64,000 bases of DNA from the NCBI RefSeq assembly GCF_000430665.1, contig NZ_AUML01000004.1:1-64000 (forward strand), in the 5' to 3' direction. Below are positions 16,044 through 27,400 of the stretch, in pieces. Made by a program: the position numbers and the translations under genes. Numbering within the stretch: the first letter of the stretch is position 1; the number at the start of each line of letters is the position of its first letter. The notes under the pieces are model-generated. The model had not been told where the DNA came from, searched no databases, and worked only from the letters and a program-made list of their open reading frames with translations. The stretch comes from Aquimarina muelleri DSM 19832 (GTDB taxonomy: Bacteria > Bacteroidota > Bacteroidia > Flavobacteriales > Flavobacteriaceae).

Positions 16044-17914
16044 TAGTAGTTAATTTTAAAAGGTTCGCCACTATAAGGTTTGACATATTCTTCTTCAAGG
16101 CTGTGAGTTAGTAACCAGTCTTCTAGATCTGTTCTGGAAATACTACCTCTTAAATGTTGTTCTATCATCAAGGAAGCAATTTTTCCAGCATATCGAGAGC
16201 CCCAATACCCATTTTCAATAAATACAGCAATAGCAATTTTAGGATTATCTTTAGGGGCAAACGCCACAAATACAGAATGATCTGTAAGTTGTGTTCTAAT
16301 CCCATTTATTTTAGTGAAATTTTCTGCGGTTCCTGTTTTTCCACAAATTTCAATCCCTTTAACTTGCAACGAGCTTGCTGTACCTTGTGTATATACTTGG
16401 TACATTCCTTCTACTACAGGTTCAAAGTGTTCTTTGTTTATAGTGGTAACTTTAGGGATAGTATAGTTTTCGTTTTCTATTGGTTGACTATCAATAGCTT
16501 TAATAATATGTGGAGTGTAATAGTGTCCTCTGTTAGCTATAGCGGCAGTCATGTTTGCTAATTGTATAGGAGTTGCTAAAACCTCTCCCTGTCCAATGGC
16601 ATTGGATAGTGTTGCTGTAGCATACCATTTGTAGGTTGGGTACTTGTACATTCTGTTATATGTTTCTGCACTAGGTACTTTTCCTTTTTTTCCAGTAGGT
16701 AAATCATATCCAAGATAGTTCCCTAAACCAAAACTTTCTACATGTTTCCTCCATTTTTCAATACCTTTTTGAGGAGTCTCATACTTTTCTATGATTCGTC
16801 TATATACAGCCGCAAAATATGCATTGCAAGAATTGGCAATGCCAGGGATCATGTTTAATGGACTTCTGTGGGAATGGCAACCGAGTTTTCTTCCATTCTT
16901 TCCATAATAGTATCCCATTCTGCATGAAATACCTTCTTTAGTGTCGATAACGTTTTCCTGTAAACCGATTAATGCATTAACCGTTTTAAACGGAGATCCT
17001 GGCGGGTACTCCCCTTGTAACCCTCTATCATACAGTGGCTTAGCTATTGTATCGTAATATAGTTTGGTAAAATTAGGAGATCTTTTTCTGCCTACCAATA
17101 ACTCTGGCTTATAAGTGGGAGCGGTAACCAATGCTAATATCTCTCCTGTAGAAGGTTCTAAAGCTACAATGCCTCCTCGTTTATTTTGCATCAATTTTTG
17201 TCCGTATGCTTGCAATTTAGCATCTAGAGTTAAAGTGAGATCTTTACCGTTAACAGGCAGTGTATCAAATTTCCCTTCTTTATAAGGGCCTATATCTCTA
17301 TTAAAACGATCTTTTTGAATGCGTTTTACTCCTTTTATTCCTCTAAGTTGATTTTCGTATTCTTTTTCTACACCATCAATACCAATAAGGTCTCCAGAAA
17401 TATAATAAGGATCTTTTTGTATTAAAGCATCGTTTACCTCTCCAATATACCCTAGTACATTTGCAGCTCCTGTGGTTTGATAATCTCTTAAAGAACGTTT
17501 TTGAATATAGAATCCTTCAAACTTTCGCATTTTTTCTTGTAGATAAGCGTATTCATTTTTAGTTAATTGTGGTATCACTATCGAGGGCACTCTAGGGGAA
17601 TAAATCCTTGCTTTTTTTAAGCTTTTTTTTAATTTATCCTTGCTGATATTAAGAATAGAACAAAACTCTAAAGTGTCAAAAGGTTTTAATTCTCTAGGAA
17701 TTACCATGACATCATATGATGGCTGGTTAGTAACTAATAGTTTTCCATTTCTATCATAAATAGCGCCTCTCTGCGGATAATCATAAATTACTTTTATGGC
17801 ATTGTCCTCTGACAATGAAGCAAAAGAAGTATTGTATATCTGTAGGTAAAATAACCTAGTAATAAATACTATTCCAGCAGTAATAATAATTAGATAGAAT
17901 AGGAGTTTTCTCAT
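16043..17914 (-). CDS. mrdA: Penicillin-binding protein 2 (elongation transpeptidase)
   Basis: A 623-residue class B PBP with one N-terminal membrane anchor (residues 5-22), a PBP dimerisation domain (about 50-230) and a transpeptidase domain. Active-site motifs are SPFK at 307-310 (nucleophile serine), SCN in ANSCNAYF, and KTGTAEN. It crosslinks peptidoglycan in the elongasome with RodA, MreC and MreD. Start overlaps the mreD stop by 4 bases (ATGA). Length and motif order are normal. Confidence 0.95.
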   Translation of the reverse strand: MRKLLFYLIIITAGIVFITRLFYLQIYNTSFASLSEDNAIKVIYDYPQRGAIYDRNGKLLVTNQPSYDVMVIPRELKPFDTLEFCSILNISKDKLKKSLKKARIYSPRVPSIVIPQLTKNEYAYLQEKMRKFEGFYIQKRSLRDYQTTGAANVLGYIGEVNDALIQKDPYYISGDLIGIDGVEKEYENQLRGIKGVKRIQKDRFNRDIGPYKEGKFDTLPVNGKDLTLTLDAKLQAYGQKLMQNKRGGIVALEPSTGEILALVTAPTYKPELLVGRKRSPNFTKLYYDTIAKPLYDRGLQGEYPPGSPFKTVNALIGLQENVIDTKEGISCRMGYYYGKNGRKLGCHSHRSPLNMIPGIANSCNAYFAAVYRRIIEKYETPQKGIEKWRKHVESFGLGNYLGYDLPTGKKGKVPSAETYNRMYKYPTYKWYATATLSNAIGQGEVLATPIQLANMTAAIANRGHYYTPHIIKAIDSQPIENENYTIPKVTTINKEHFEPVVEGMYQVYTQGTASSLQVKGIEICGKTGTAENFTKINGIRTQLTDHSVFVAFAPKDNPKIAIAVFIENGYWGSRYAGKIASLMIEQHLRGSISRTDLEDWLLTHSLEEEYVKPYSGEPFKINY

Positions 17915-18417
17915 GAATTATTTCTTCTAAACAATACCAAAACGAGCATAGTTGTTACTATTGTGAATAGACTAGAAAATAACGTTTTTTTAGCAATTAA
18001 TAGTATATGGGAGAAGTTAAAAATTTCTAATGAAAATAGCATAATATGGTGTGTTAAAACCATTAATATTACATACAAAAGCTGTTCTCCGAATCTAACA
18101 TTACTTAGTTTTACAGTTTGAAACTCGTAACTAAGTCCAAAAACAGATCGTAGTGCAATTGGTCTAAAAAAAGCAATAACAGTAGATGCTGCTGCATGAA
18201 CTCCACCAGAATCACTAAACATATCTATAGTTAGTCCTAGTATAAAGCTTATTACTAAAAAAAGACTTCTGTTTATATTAATAGGGGCAAGCAAAATAAA
18301 AATGATATAGATATATGGGTTTAAGTACCCCAAAAAGTTGACGTGATTTAAGACGATTACCTGAAGTAAAATCAAAACAATAAATCTAATAATATGTAAT
18401 AATGTGTCTCTATTCAT
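17911..18417 (-). CDS. mreD: Rod shape-determining membrane protein MreD
   Basis: A 168-residue integral membrane protein with five or six hydrophobic segments. Sequence conservation in this family is low, but the position between mreC and mrdA, the size and the topology are those of MreD. It couples MreC/MreB to the elongation synthases. It starts 3 bases after the mreC stop and its stop overlaps mrdA. Confidence 0.88.
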   Translation of the reverse strand: MNRDTLLHIIRFIVLILLQVIVLNHVNFLGYLNPYIYIIFILLAPININRSLFLVISFILGLTIDMFSDSGGVHAAASTVIAFFRPIALRSVFGLSYEFQTVKLSNVRFGEQLLYVILMVLTHHIMLFSLEIFNFSHILLIAKKTLFSSLFTIVTTMLVLVLFRRNNS

Positions 18418-18420
18418 GAA

Positions 18421-19233
18421 TTAGTTTTCTAAACTTTTAATTTCATCAACATCCTTGCTTTTTATTGCATAAACAAACCCAATATTAGACATATCATTAA
18501 ATAGTTTAACATCTATTAAGTAATAACTTTTATTTTGATTTAAAGAATAGCTGGCAATGGTTCCTATTCCTATCCCTTTTGGAAAAATAGTAGAACGACC
18601 ATTAGTTATAATAGTATCGCCTTCTCTTATAATTGCTTGTCGAGGTATTGTTTCTAGTTGGACTATATTAGGATCTTTGCCATTCCAAACTAAAGAGCCA
18701 TATTGATTAGATTTTTTTAATCCTGCATTAATACGAGAATTACTATTTAATATAGAAATTATTCTGCTATAGTTTTTTGAAGAATTTTCTACGATCCCTA
18801 TGATGCCTTTATCTGTTATAACTCCCATGTCTGGAAGGATGCTGTCTCTTTGCCCTTTGTCTATAAGGATGTAATTATCGATTTTACTATAGTCGTTTTT
18901 GATAACTCTTGCTTTTGTGTATGTGTAAGGTTTATTAAATGATATACTATCCACATATTTTGTAGAAACAGATTCCATTCCAAGAGCACTTAGTTGATTA
19001 CGAAGATGTTCGTTTTCTTTTAATAATCGTTTGTTTTCATCTTTTAAACTAAAATAATCACTTATAGAATGTTGCCAATTATATATTCCTCCACTAAAAA
19101 AATTTGTAGAACTAACAATTTTACCTCTATGATAGGAGTGAGATTGTATAGTAAGGGCTAATGAGATGAACAATAATATTAAAAATAGCAGAGAATGTTT
19201 ATTTTTAATTAAAAAATTAATAATCTGCTGCAT
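18421..19233 (-). CDS. mreC: Rod shape-determining protein MreC
   Basis: A 270-residue protein with a short cytoplasmic tail, one membrane segment (about residues 13-28), a coiled coil (residues 58-90, DENKRLLKENEHLRNQL) and a periplasmic beta-barrel domain with the family block GQRDSILPDMGVITDKGIIGIV. MreC is a scaffold that activates PBP2-RodA. It lies 119 bases after mreB and is tightly linked to mreD. Confidence 0.93.
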   Translation of the reverse strand: MQQIINFLIKNKHSLLFLILLFISLALTIQSHSYHRGKIVSSTNFFSGGIYNWQHSISDYFSLKDENKRLLKENEHLRNQLSALGMESVSTKYVDSISFNKPYTYTKARVIKNDYSKIDNYILIDKGQRDSILPDMGVITDKGIIGIVENSSKNYSRIISILNSNSRINAGLKKSNQYGSLVWNGKDPNIVQLETIPRQAIIREGDTIITNGRSTIFPKGIGIGTIASYSLNQNKSYYLIDVKLFNDMSNIGFVYAIKSKDVDEIKSLEN

Positions 19234-19352
19234 GATTTAAAGTATAATAATTTTTATTAAATTTCATATATTTTAAGTATACTAAGTAAGTCCTAAAGCA
19301 GGATAACGTAAAATGAGAAATTTAGGTATATTAAAATGCTGTTTTTTTAACA

Positions 19353-20381
19353 CTATTTTATAAGTATACTTTTGTACCTGTTTAGATTTTTAAGTGTAAT
19401 CCCCGTACCTCTTACTACTGCTCTTAAAGGATCTTCGGCAATATAAACCGGTAGATCTGTTTTTTGTGATAAACGTTTATCTAATCCGCGTAGCATAGAG
19501 CCTCCGCCAGCAAGATATATACCTGTGTTATATATGTCTGCAGCAAGTTCTGGAGGAGTTTGAGATAAAGTCTCCATAACAGCGTCTTCAATACGTAATA
19601 TAGATTTATCTAATGCTTTTGCCATTTCTCTGTAAGAGATCTGAACTTGTTTAGGTTTACCTGTAAGAAGATCACGCCCTTGGACATTCATTTCTTCTGG
19701 AGGTAGTTCTAAATCTTCGGTTGCAGCCCCTATTTGGATTTTTATTTTTTCTGCGGTACGCTCTCCAACATATAAGTTATGTTGAGTACGCATATAATAA
19801 ATAATGTCGTTTGTGAAAACATCTCCTGCAATTTTCACAGATTTATCACAAACGATCCCTCCAAGAGCAATAACTGCAATTTCTGTAGTACCACCCCCTA
19901 TATCTACAATCATATTTCCTTTAGGTTGCATGATATCTACACCAATACCAATTGCAGCGGCCATAGGTTCATGAATAAGATATACTTCTTTCCCGTTTAC
20001 ACGTTCGGCACTTTCTTTTACCGCTCGCATTTCTACTTCTGTAATTCCAGAAGGAATACAGATTACCATACGTAGGGCAGGAGCAAAGAGTTTTTTCTTT
20101 AGCGCAGGGATATCTTTGATAAACATGCTTATCATTTTCTCACTTGCATCAAAATCCGCTATAACTCCATCTTTAAGCGGGCGGATGGTTTTTATGTTTT
20201 CATGAGTTTTTCCTTGCATCATAGCAGCTTCTTTTCCAACTGCAATAATTTTGCCGGATATAATATCTCTGGCTACAATAGAGGGGCTATCCACTACTAC
20301 TTTATCATTATGAATTATTAATGTATTAGCGGTACCTAAATCTATTGCGATCTCTTCGGTAAAGAAGTCAAAAAATCCCAT
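19353..20381 (-). CDS. mreB: Actin-like rod shape protein MreB
   Basis: MreB forms membrane-bound filaments that direct elongation synthesis. The phosphate-1 block AIDLGTANT, the phosphate-2 block DIGGGTTEIAV and the adenosine block GIYLAGGGSMLRG are all present. The ATG at 20381 (MGFFDFF) gives 342 residues with the usual N-terminus. An ATG three codons upstream is also in frame. It follows purH after about 40 bases, so the purH promoter probably serves the whole group. Confidence 0.96.
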   Translation of the reverse strand: MGFFDFFTEEIAIDLGTANTLIIHNDKVVVDSPSIVARDIISGKIIAVGKEAAMMQGKTHENIKTIRPLKDGVIADFDASEKMISMFIKDIPALKKKLFAPALRMVICIPSGITEVEMRAVKESAERVNGKEVYLIHEPMAAAIGIGVDIMQPKGNMIVDIGGGTTEIAVIALGGIVCDKSVKIAGDVFTNDIIYYMRTQHNLYVGERTAEKIKIQIGAATEDLELPPEEMNVQGRDLLTGKPKQVQISYREMAKALDKSILRIEDAVMETLSQTPPELAADIYNTGIYLAGGGSMLRGLDKRLSQKTDLPVYIAEDPLRAVVRGTGITLKNLNRYKSILIK

Positions 20382-20424
20382 AAAAGTCAAAAAAAGGGGT
20401 TAAAATTCAGTAAATGTAATAAAA

Positions 20425-21957
20425 TTAATGTTTAAAATGACGTGTTCCGGTAATTACCATTGCAATTCCGTGTTGATCGCAATAATCTATACTCAATTGA
20501 TCCTTAATAGAACCCCCTGGTTGAATCACTGCTTTAATGCCTGCATTGTCTGCAATCTCTACACAATCTGGAAATGGGAAAAAGGCATCACTAGCCATTA
20601 CTGCTCCATTAAGATCAAAATTAAATGATTTAGCTTTTTCTATAGAATGTTTTAAAGCATCGACTCTAGAGGTTTGTCCTGTTCCGCTTGCTAGTAGTTG
20701 TTTGCCTTTTGTAAAAACTATTGTATTTGATTTGGTGTGTTTACAAATTTTTGAAGCAAACAGCAGGTCTTCTACTTGCTCTGCGGTAGGAGCTATTTTC
20801 GTAACAGTACTTAAATCCTCGTTAGCATCAGTTTTAAGATCTTTATCTTGTACCAAACTTCCGTTTAAACAAGAACGAACCTGATTTTTAGGTAAATCGA
20901 TTTCTTTTTGAATCAAAAGAATTCTATTTTTCTTTCCTTTTAATATTTCCAGAGCTTCAGGATTATAAGAAGGAGCGATTACGACTTCGCAAAATAATTT
21001 ATGAATTTCTTCAGCAGTTGCTTTGTCAATCTCGGTATTACTAATTAAAATCCCTCCAAATGCAGAGACAGGATCTCCAGCTAATGCATCTACATAAGAT
21101 TGAAGAACTGTTTCTCGTTGCGCTAAACCACAGGCATTATTATGTTTTAAAACTGCAAATGTTGGTGCTTCTCCTTTAAATTCACTCATTAAATTTACTG
21201 CAGCATCTACGTCTAGTAAGTTATTATAAGACAGTTCTTTACCGTGTAATTTTGTGAACATTGCATCAAAATCACCGAAAAAATATCCTTTTTGATGCGG
21301 ATTTTCTCCATATCTTAATTCTTGGCCTTTGGTTTCACTTATTTTAAGAGAAGTAATGTTTTGATCGGTATTAAAATAATTGAAAATAGCAGAATCATAA
21401 TGAGAAGAAACATTAAAAGCTTTAGCCGCAAAACGTTTACGATCTTCTAAAGTTATATTTCCGTTTCCTTGAGAAATTATCTCTAAAAACTCCTCGTAAT
21501 CATTTACAGAGGATACACATGTAACATCCGTAAAATTTTTGGCAGCTGCTCTAATTAAAGAAATACCACCAATATCAATTTTTTCTATAATATCTTGTTC
21601 AGGAGCACCAGATGCAACTGTTTTTTCAAAAGGGTATAAGTCAACAATCACAATATCAATTTGTGGAATCTCATATTGCTCAAGTTCTGCAACATCACTA
21701 TCGTTATTTTGACGATTTAAAATTCCACCAAAAACTTTTGGGTGTAAGGTCTTAACTCTTCCGCCTAGAATTGAAGGGTAAGAGGTTACATCTTCCACAG
21801 GTACCACATTAATTCCTAAATCTTTAATGAATTTTTCTGTCCCGCCAGTAGAATATATGGTAATATTAAGTTCGTCTAACTTTTTTACGATAGGTGCTAA
21901 TCCGTCTTTGCTGAATACAGAAATCAGCGCAGATTTAGCGGTTTTTGTGTTGCTCAT
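20425..21957 (-). CDS. purH: Bifunctional AICAR transformylase/IMP cyclohydrolase
   Basis: A 510-residue cytoplasmic enzyme of the last two steps of IMP synthesis: formyl transfer from 10-formyl-THF to AICAR, then ring closure. The N-terminal MGS-like IMP cyclohydrolase domain has SVFSKDGLAPIVKKL, STGGT and GGRVKTLHPKVFGGIL. The C-terminal transformylase domain has LRYGENPHQKGYF, LKHNNACGLA and DAFFPFPD. Full length. First gene of the mre operon; this pairing is common in Flavobacteriia. Confidence 0.97.
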   Translation of the reverse strand: MSNTKTAKSALISVFSKDGLAPIVKKLDELNITIYSTGGTEKFIKDLGINVVPVEDVTSYPSILGGRVKTLHPKVFGGILNRQNNDSDVAELEQYEIPQIDIVIVDLYPFEKTVASGAPEQDIIEKIDIGGISLIRAAAKNFTDVTCVSSVNDYEEFLEIISQGNGNITLEDRKRFAAKAFNVSSHYDSAIFNYFNTDQNITSLKISETKGQELRYGENPHQKGYFFGDFDAMFTKLHGKELSYNNLLDVDAAVNLMSEFKGEAPTFAVLKHNNACGLAQRETVLQSYVDALAGDPVSAFGGILISNTEIDKATAEEIHKLFCEVVIAPSYNPEALEILKGKKNRILLIQKEIDLPKNQVRSCLNGSLVQDKDLKTDANEDLSTVTKIAPTAEQVEDLLFASKICKHTKSNTIVFTKGKQLLASGTGQTSRVDALKHSIEKAKSFNFDLNGAVMASDAFFPFPDCVEIADNAGIKAVIQPGGSIKDQLSIDYCDQHGIAMVITGTRHFKH

Positions 21958-21979
21958 GAGAAAATTTAGTTATAAAATG

Positions 21980-22011
21980 CAAAAGTAGCAATTTAGTATC
22001 CAATTAGACAA
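21980..22011 (-). promoter_or_regulatory. Bacteroidota-type promoter of purH
   Basis: On the minus strand TTG (22011-22009), 21 bases, then TACTTTTG (21987-21980), a perfect TAnnTTTG -7 element, 22 bases upstream of the purH start. It probably drives purH and the mre genes behind it. Confidence 0.65.
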
Positions 22012-22106
22012 TCAATTATGTGTAATTGTTTTCAATAAATTGTAACAAAAATACAAGGAAAACGTCCTATCTTTAAATAATTAAAAATCTAGTTTAAAAA
22101 TAAGGC

Positions 22107-23360
22107 ATGCTGATCTATCTTAGAGTACTTAAAGAGAGCTTTAATTTTGCCATTAATGCACTTAGAAACAATAAACTAAGAACACTTCTTTCGTTACTTG
22201 GTGTTACCATTGGTATTTTTTCAATAATTGGGGTTCTGGCGGCAGTGGATTCTTTAAAAGAAGAAATAAAAGGAAGTATTAGTTCACTAGATAATAGGAC
22301 TATTTATTTAATGCGTTTTTCTTTTGGGCCAACAGATATTCCACAATGGAAGAGAGAGCAGTTTCCTGATGTGACCTTTGAAGAATACCAATATATTAAT
22401 AGATCGATGCCAGAGCTTAAAGCAGCTAGTTTTACTTTGAATGTAGCTCCTGAAACTATAAAATATCAAGACAAAAGTATTAGTAATGTAGAGATTGCAC
22501 CAGTTACTAATGATTATTATGATATCGAAGAATTACAAGTAGTTAAAGGAAGATTTTATAATGAACAAGAATCAGTGGCAGGAGCTTCTGTTATAGTAAT
22601 AGGAGATGAAATAGCAAATAGCCTATTTGGTTCTGATGATCCTATCGGAAAAAAAATACGTTTATATGGAAGAAAGCTTATGGTGATAGGGGTTCTTGAA
22701 AAAGAAGGAGCAGGGATTTTTGGTAATAGCAAGGATACTATGGTGATTTTACCAGTTAATTTAGTTAGAAGAATTTATGGGGATAATAATAAATCTTCTT
22801 TTCCTGCAATAATTATAAAACCAGAATCTAACGTCGATGTGCCTGAGTTTATTGCGGTTTTGAAACAAAAACTGAGAACGTATCGTGGATTAAAACCAGA
22901 TGAAGAAAATAATTTTTTTGTAAATCAATTACAAGGGTTTACTGATTTTATTGATAATATCACGAGTACTATGTCAACAATAGGTGGTGTAATCGGAATG
23001 TTTTCATTATTAGTAGGAGGTTTTGGTATCGCTAATATTATGTTTGTAAGTGTAAAGGAGCGCACAAACTTAATTGGTATACAAAAAGCTCTTGGAGCTA
23101 AAAAGAGATTTATATTGTTTCAGTTTTTGTTTGAGGCAGTTATACTTTCGATTTTTGGAGGGTTGATAGGCCTTTTTTTGGTCTGGCTAATCTCGATATT
23201 TGCCTCTCAGTTTACAGGAGATTTTGAGTTTATACTCTCTGGTTCTAATATGTTTTGGGGTATGTTTTCTTCCACTATAATAGGTCTTATAGCAGGGATT
23301 TTACCTGCAATATCGGCATCTAAATTAGATCCTGTAGAAGCAATAAGGACAGGTATGTAA
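22107..23360 (+). CDS. MacB/FtsX-type ABC transporter permease
   Basis: A 417-residue permease with the MacB topology: one membrane segment at residues 25-47 (RTLLSLLGVTIGIFSIIGVL), a periplasmic MacB_PCD domain (about 48-245), and three C-terminal segments in the FtsX domain (ANIMFVSVKERTNLIGIQKALGAKK is the conserved contact loop). Such proteins transmit ATPase motion to the periplasm for export of lipids, peptides or drugs. No ATPase gene is next to it. It is a single plus-strand gene between purH and porP. Confidence 0.9.
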   Translation: MLIYLRVLKESFNFAINALRNNKLRTLLSLLGVTIGIFSIIGVLAAVDSLKEEIKGSISSLDNRTIYLMRFSFGPTDIPQWKREQFPDVTFEEYQYINRSMPELKAASFTLNVAPETIKYQDKSISNVEIAPVTNDYYDIEELQVVKGRFYNEQESVAGASVIVIGDEIANSLFGSDDPIGKKIRLYGRKLMVIGVLEKEGAGIFGNSKDTMVILPVNLVRRIYGDNNKSSFPAIIIKPESNVDVPEFIAVLKQKLRTYRGLKPDEENNFFVNQLQGFTDFIDNITSTMSTIGGVIGMFSLLVGGFGIANIMFVSVKERTNLIGIQKALGAKKRFILFQFLFEAVILSIFGGLIGLFLVWLISIFASQFTGDFEFILSGSNMFWGMFSSTIIGLIAGILPAISASKLDPVEAIRTGM

Positions 23361-23477
23361 TCTACTAGCTTTTAAAATGGTATAACTTTTTTAATCGAAA
23401 AATATACACTAAAATTATAAGCTAATAGAATAGGTAATAGGTAGGTCTTACATTGTATAAACCTACCTATTCATTTT

Positions 23478-24353
23478 TTAATTCAACTTAAGCTTTATTA
23501 TAATCTCATGTGTGCCATTAGTGTATGTGTTTATATCTGTTGTAATATACTCGTATGCATATCCCACCTTAAAAATGTTGTCTGCAAAACCTGCAGTAAA
23601 AAACATAGTTACACTTTCGTCTATTCTATAATTGGCTCCTAACTCTATTCGTTCTTTATACAATGCAGATGCTGTAAGATCCAGAGAAAATGGAGCTCCA
23701 TTTACAGCTTTACCAAGCACAGAAGGACGAAGCTTAAAGTTTTCACTAAGGTCAAAGTCATACCCTCCACCTAAAAATATCTGTGTATCATCTTTTGCCG
23801 ATACAGGATTCAGTCCTTCTTTTTCATATCTATTGTTAGATAAAAGACCTGGGGCAGATAGAGAAACATAATATTTTTTAGCTTTAAGGTAAAACCCAAC
23901 TCCAACATTAGGATTAAATGTACTTATGTTTTCTGTGAATAAAGGGTCATCGACAATGTCTAATTCATTAAGGTTTATATTTAAGAAAGATCCTCCTGCT
24001 TTAATACCTGCATGTAAGTTTATTTCTTCAGAGACTTTTATTTTGTAAGAAAAATCAGCATATAAATGAGTTTCTTCTAAAACAAAAACTCTATCATTTA
24101 CTACAGTTAATCCAATCCCTATATTTTCACCAACAGGAGAATTTACATTAAAATTAAGGGTTTCTGGACCTCCTTCGACACCTGCCCATTGGCTTCTTAC
24201 TGCAAATGTAGTTTCAAGATTACCGTTAGTGCCTGCATAGGCAGGAGTAATCACATTCATGTTATATCGGTACATACTAAAATGCGGATCTTGCTGTGCA
24301 TTAGCAGTGAAGGATATAATGAGGGCAAAAATTATATATTTTAAATACATCAT
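23478..24353 (-). CDS. PorP/SprF-family type IX secretion outer-membrane protein
   Basis: A beta-barrel outer-membrane protein of 292 residues from the ATG at 24353 (MMYLKYIIFALIISFTANAQ, a clear signal peptide). The frame is open 24 codons further upstream without signal character. The family mark QQDPHFSMYRYNMNVITPAYAG directly follows the cleavage site. PorP/SprF proteins pair with T9SS cargo that carries a type B C-terminal domain and help attach or deliver it at the surface. The gene follows the large type B protein by 75 bases, so that is its likely partner. Confidence 0.93.
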   Translation of the reverse strand: MMYLKYIIFALIISFTANAQQDPHFSMYRYNMNVITPAYAGTNGNLETTFAVRSQWAGVEGGPETLNFNVNSPVGENIGIGLTVVNDRVFVLEETHLYADFSYKIKVSEEINLHAGIKAGGSFLNINLNELDIVDDPLFTENISTFNPNVGVGFYLKAKKYYVSLSAPGLLSNNRYEKEGLNPVSAKDDTQIFLGGGYDFDLSENFKLRPSVLGKAVNGAPFSLDLTASALYKERIELGANYRIDESVTMFFTAGFADNIFKVGYAYEYITTDINTYTNGTHEIIIKLKLN

Positions 24354-24428
24354 CTTACTTTTATTTTGTTGATCTTTTTGGAAATAATATCTGGTGAACT
24401 CTTTGTTTATAAAACTATTAATCATTTT

Positions 24429-27400
24429 TTAATAGTTTATGTAGATCCAGCCAGTAAGTGGAGGAACTTCTTTACTACCAGTTTCTAAAACATAATAATA
24501 TGCTCCCACCGGCAATTTGTCATTTCCAAAAACGGAATTACCACTAGAAACTCCATCCCAGTTATTTTGATAATTTTTAGCTTCGAATATTTTTCTGCCG
24601 GATCTGTTAAATACTTGAATAGTATGATTAGGGAAGTTTTCAATTCCCTCTATTACCCAAGTATCATTTATGCCGTCTCCATTTGGAGAAAAACCTTTGT
24701 TAAAAGTCAATGGGTTTCCTGTTGGAGCTAGAGTATTGATGCTAAAATTGATGGAATTGGTAGTTCCTGTTCCTTCGTTTCCTGCAATATCAGTAAATCC
24801 TATATTGTCTAAGGAGATTATATTGGTATCGCTTTGAATGCCTTCTGCTGGTGTAAAGGTTGTCATAAAGGTAATGTTTCCATCTTCAGAGCTTACTTTG
24901 GTCAATGTTCCATTAATAAGGATTAAATCTGTGTTGTCAAAACCAGTTACTGCTTCAGAAAAAGTAATGGTAACTGTTGTGGTTTCTCCTGATATTAGTT
25001 CTGTATCACTAATCTCTATAATTGCAGTAGGGATTATCATATCAATACTAAAATTTGGAGAGTTTGTTGTTCCTGTACCATCATTACCAACACTATCTGT
25101 TATCCCGGTATTATCAAGGATAATGATGTTAGTATTGTCTTCTATGTCGATTGTAGGGGTAAAGGTAGCTTCAAAAGTGATATTACCATCTGTGGATGTT
25201 AAGGTGGATAATGTTCCGTTAGGGATGGTTAGATCTGTATTATCAAAACCAGTTACTGCTTCAGAAAAAGTAATGGTTACAACAGCTGTTTCTCCTATAA
25301 TTAATGTATCATCACTTATAGTTATGGTTGCTGTAGGAGGGATGGCTTTTTTATTTTTGGTGTCTAAAGTTTCAGCTCCTGTGTTTCCAGTAGGATCTGT
25401 AAGTGTAACACCAAGAGTAATAGTGCCGTCACTTAATCCACTTACATCTATATTTGTTATTTGATCTGTAGCACTAATAATTGTTCCTGAACCTGTAACT
25501 GTTCCTGAACCTCCAGATGTACTAAATGTATAATTATATGTAGTGCCTATTTCTGCTCCTGCAAAGGTGAAACTCACTGCGTTATGATTAATAGCGTTGA
25601 TGGGGCTTTGGTCTATAGTTACTGTGTATCCTGTTGGAGGCACGGCATCTACCAATACTGAGGTTGTTGTGCCTACACTATTTAATGTAGTGTTCAGATC
25701 ATTTCCAGCAGTATCTCTTAATGTTCCACCATTGGTACTTAAGGTTCCTATTGTTATTCCATCGGTGTCAAGTTCTCCGGTTTGTACAGTATACCTAAAC
25801 AATAATGAAGAGGTCCCACTTCCACTTTGGTAAGTAGCTTGTCGGGTTGTTGCTCCTATGGTTATTGTCATTAGTGGAGTTCCTCCTGAAGTATTTATAG
25901 TTGTATTTTCACTTGTATTTATAGTAAAATCAAGATTTTGCCCTGTTATATATGTGGCATTAGCGGGTACAGTAACACTGGTTATAGTTGGTGCTACTGC
26001 ATCTACTAATACAGCAGTGGTACTTCCTACACTATTTAATGTAGTGTTAAGGTTGTTCCCAGCGGCATCTCTTAATGTCCCACCATTAGCAGCTAAAGTC
26101 CCCACCGCAATTCCATCAGTATCTAATTCCCCAGCTTGTACAGTATATCTAAACAATAATGCTGAAGTTCCATTTCCGCTTATATAGGCAGCTTGTCTTG
26201 TAGTAGCGCCAATAGTAATGCTTAATTGCGGAGTTCCACCTGCGGTGTTTACGATTGTATTTTCATTGGTATTTATAGTAAAATCAAGATTTTGCCCTGT
26301 TATATAGGTTGCGTTGGCAGGTACAGTAACACTGGTTATGGTTGGGGCTACTGCATCTACCAATACAGCGGTGGTGCTCCCTACACTATTTAGTGTGGTA
26401 TTAAGGTTGTTGTTAACTGCGTCTCTTAATGTTCCTCCATTGGCACTTAACGTTCCTACTGTTATTCCATCATTATCCAGTTCACCTGCTTGTATGGTAT
26501 AACGAAATAATAGTGCAGAAGTTCCGCTTCCACTTAAATAAACAGCTTGCCTTGTTGTGGCACCTATAGTAAGACTTAATTGTGGAGTTCCAGCAGCGGT
26601 ATTTACCGTTACATTCTCATTAATGTTTATCACAAAGTCTAAATTTTGTCCTGCTATATAGTTTGCATTCGCAGGTACAGTAACACTTGTTATGGTTGGT
26701 GGTGCTGCGTCTACTAATACTGCGGTGGTGCTTCCTACACTATTTAATGTGGTATTAAGGTTGTTTCCAACACCGTCTCTTAACGTTCCACCATTGTTGT
26801 TTAACGTTCCAATCGCTATTCCATCAGTATCTTGTTCTCCTGCTTGTACTGTATATCTAAATAATAATGAAGAGGTTCCGCTGCCACTCTGATAGATAGC
26901 TTGTCTTGTTGTAGCGCCTATAGTAAGACTTAATTGTGGAGTTCCGCTAGTGGTATTTACGGTTACATTTTCACTGGTATTTATGGTGAAATCCAGATTT
27001 TGTCCTGCTATATAAGTGGCGTTGGCTGGTACGGTAACACTGGCTATGGTTGGTACTACAGCGTCTACTAATACAGCAGTAGTGCTTCCAACACTATTTA
27101 ATGTGGTGTTCAAATTGTTCCCGACAGCATCTCTTAATGTTCCGCCACTGGTGTTTAGAGTGCCCACTGCTATACCGTCGGTATCTAGATCTCCTGCTTG
27201 TGTGGTATATCTAAATAATAGGGATGAGGTTCCACTTCCACTTTGATAAGTAGCTTGCCGAGTTGTTGCTCCTATGGTAAGGCTAATTTGTGGAGTTCCT
27301 CCTGTTGTGTTTACAGTTGTATTTTCATTGATATTTATAGTAAAATCCAGATTTTGTCCTGCTATGTAGGTGGCATTAGCAGGTACTGTAACACTGGTTA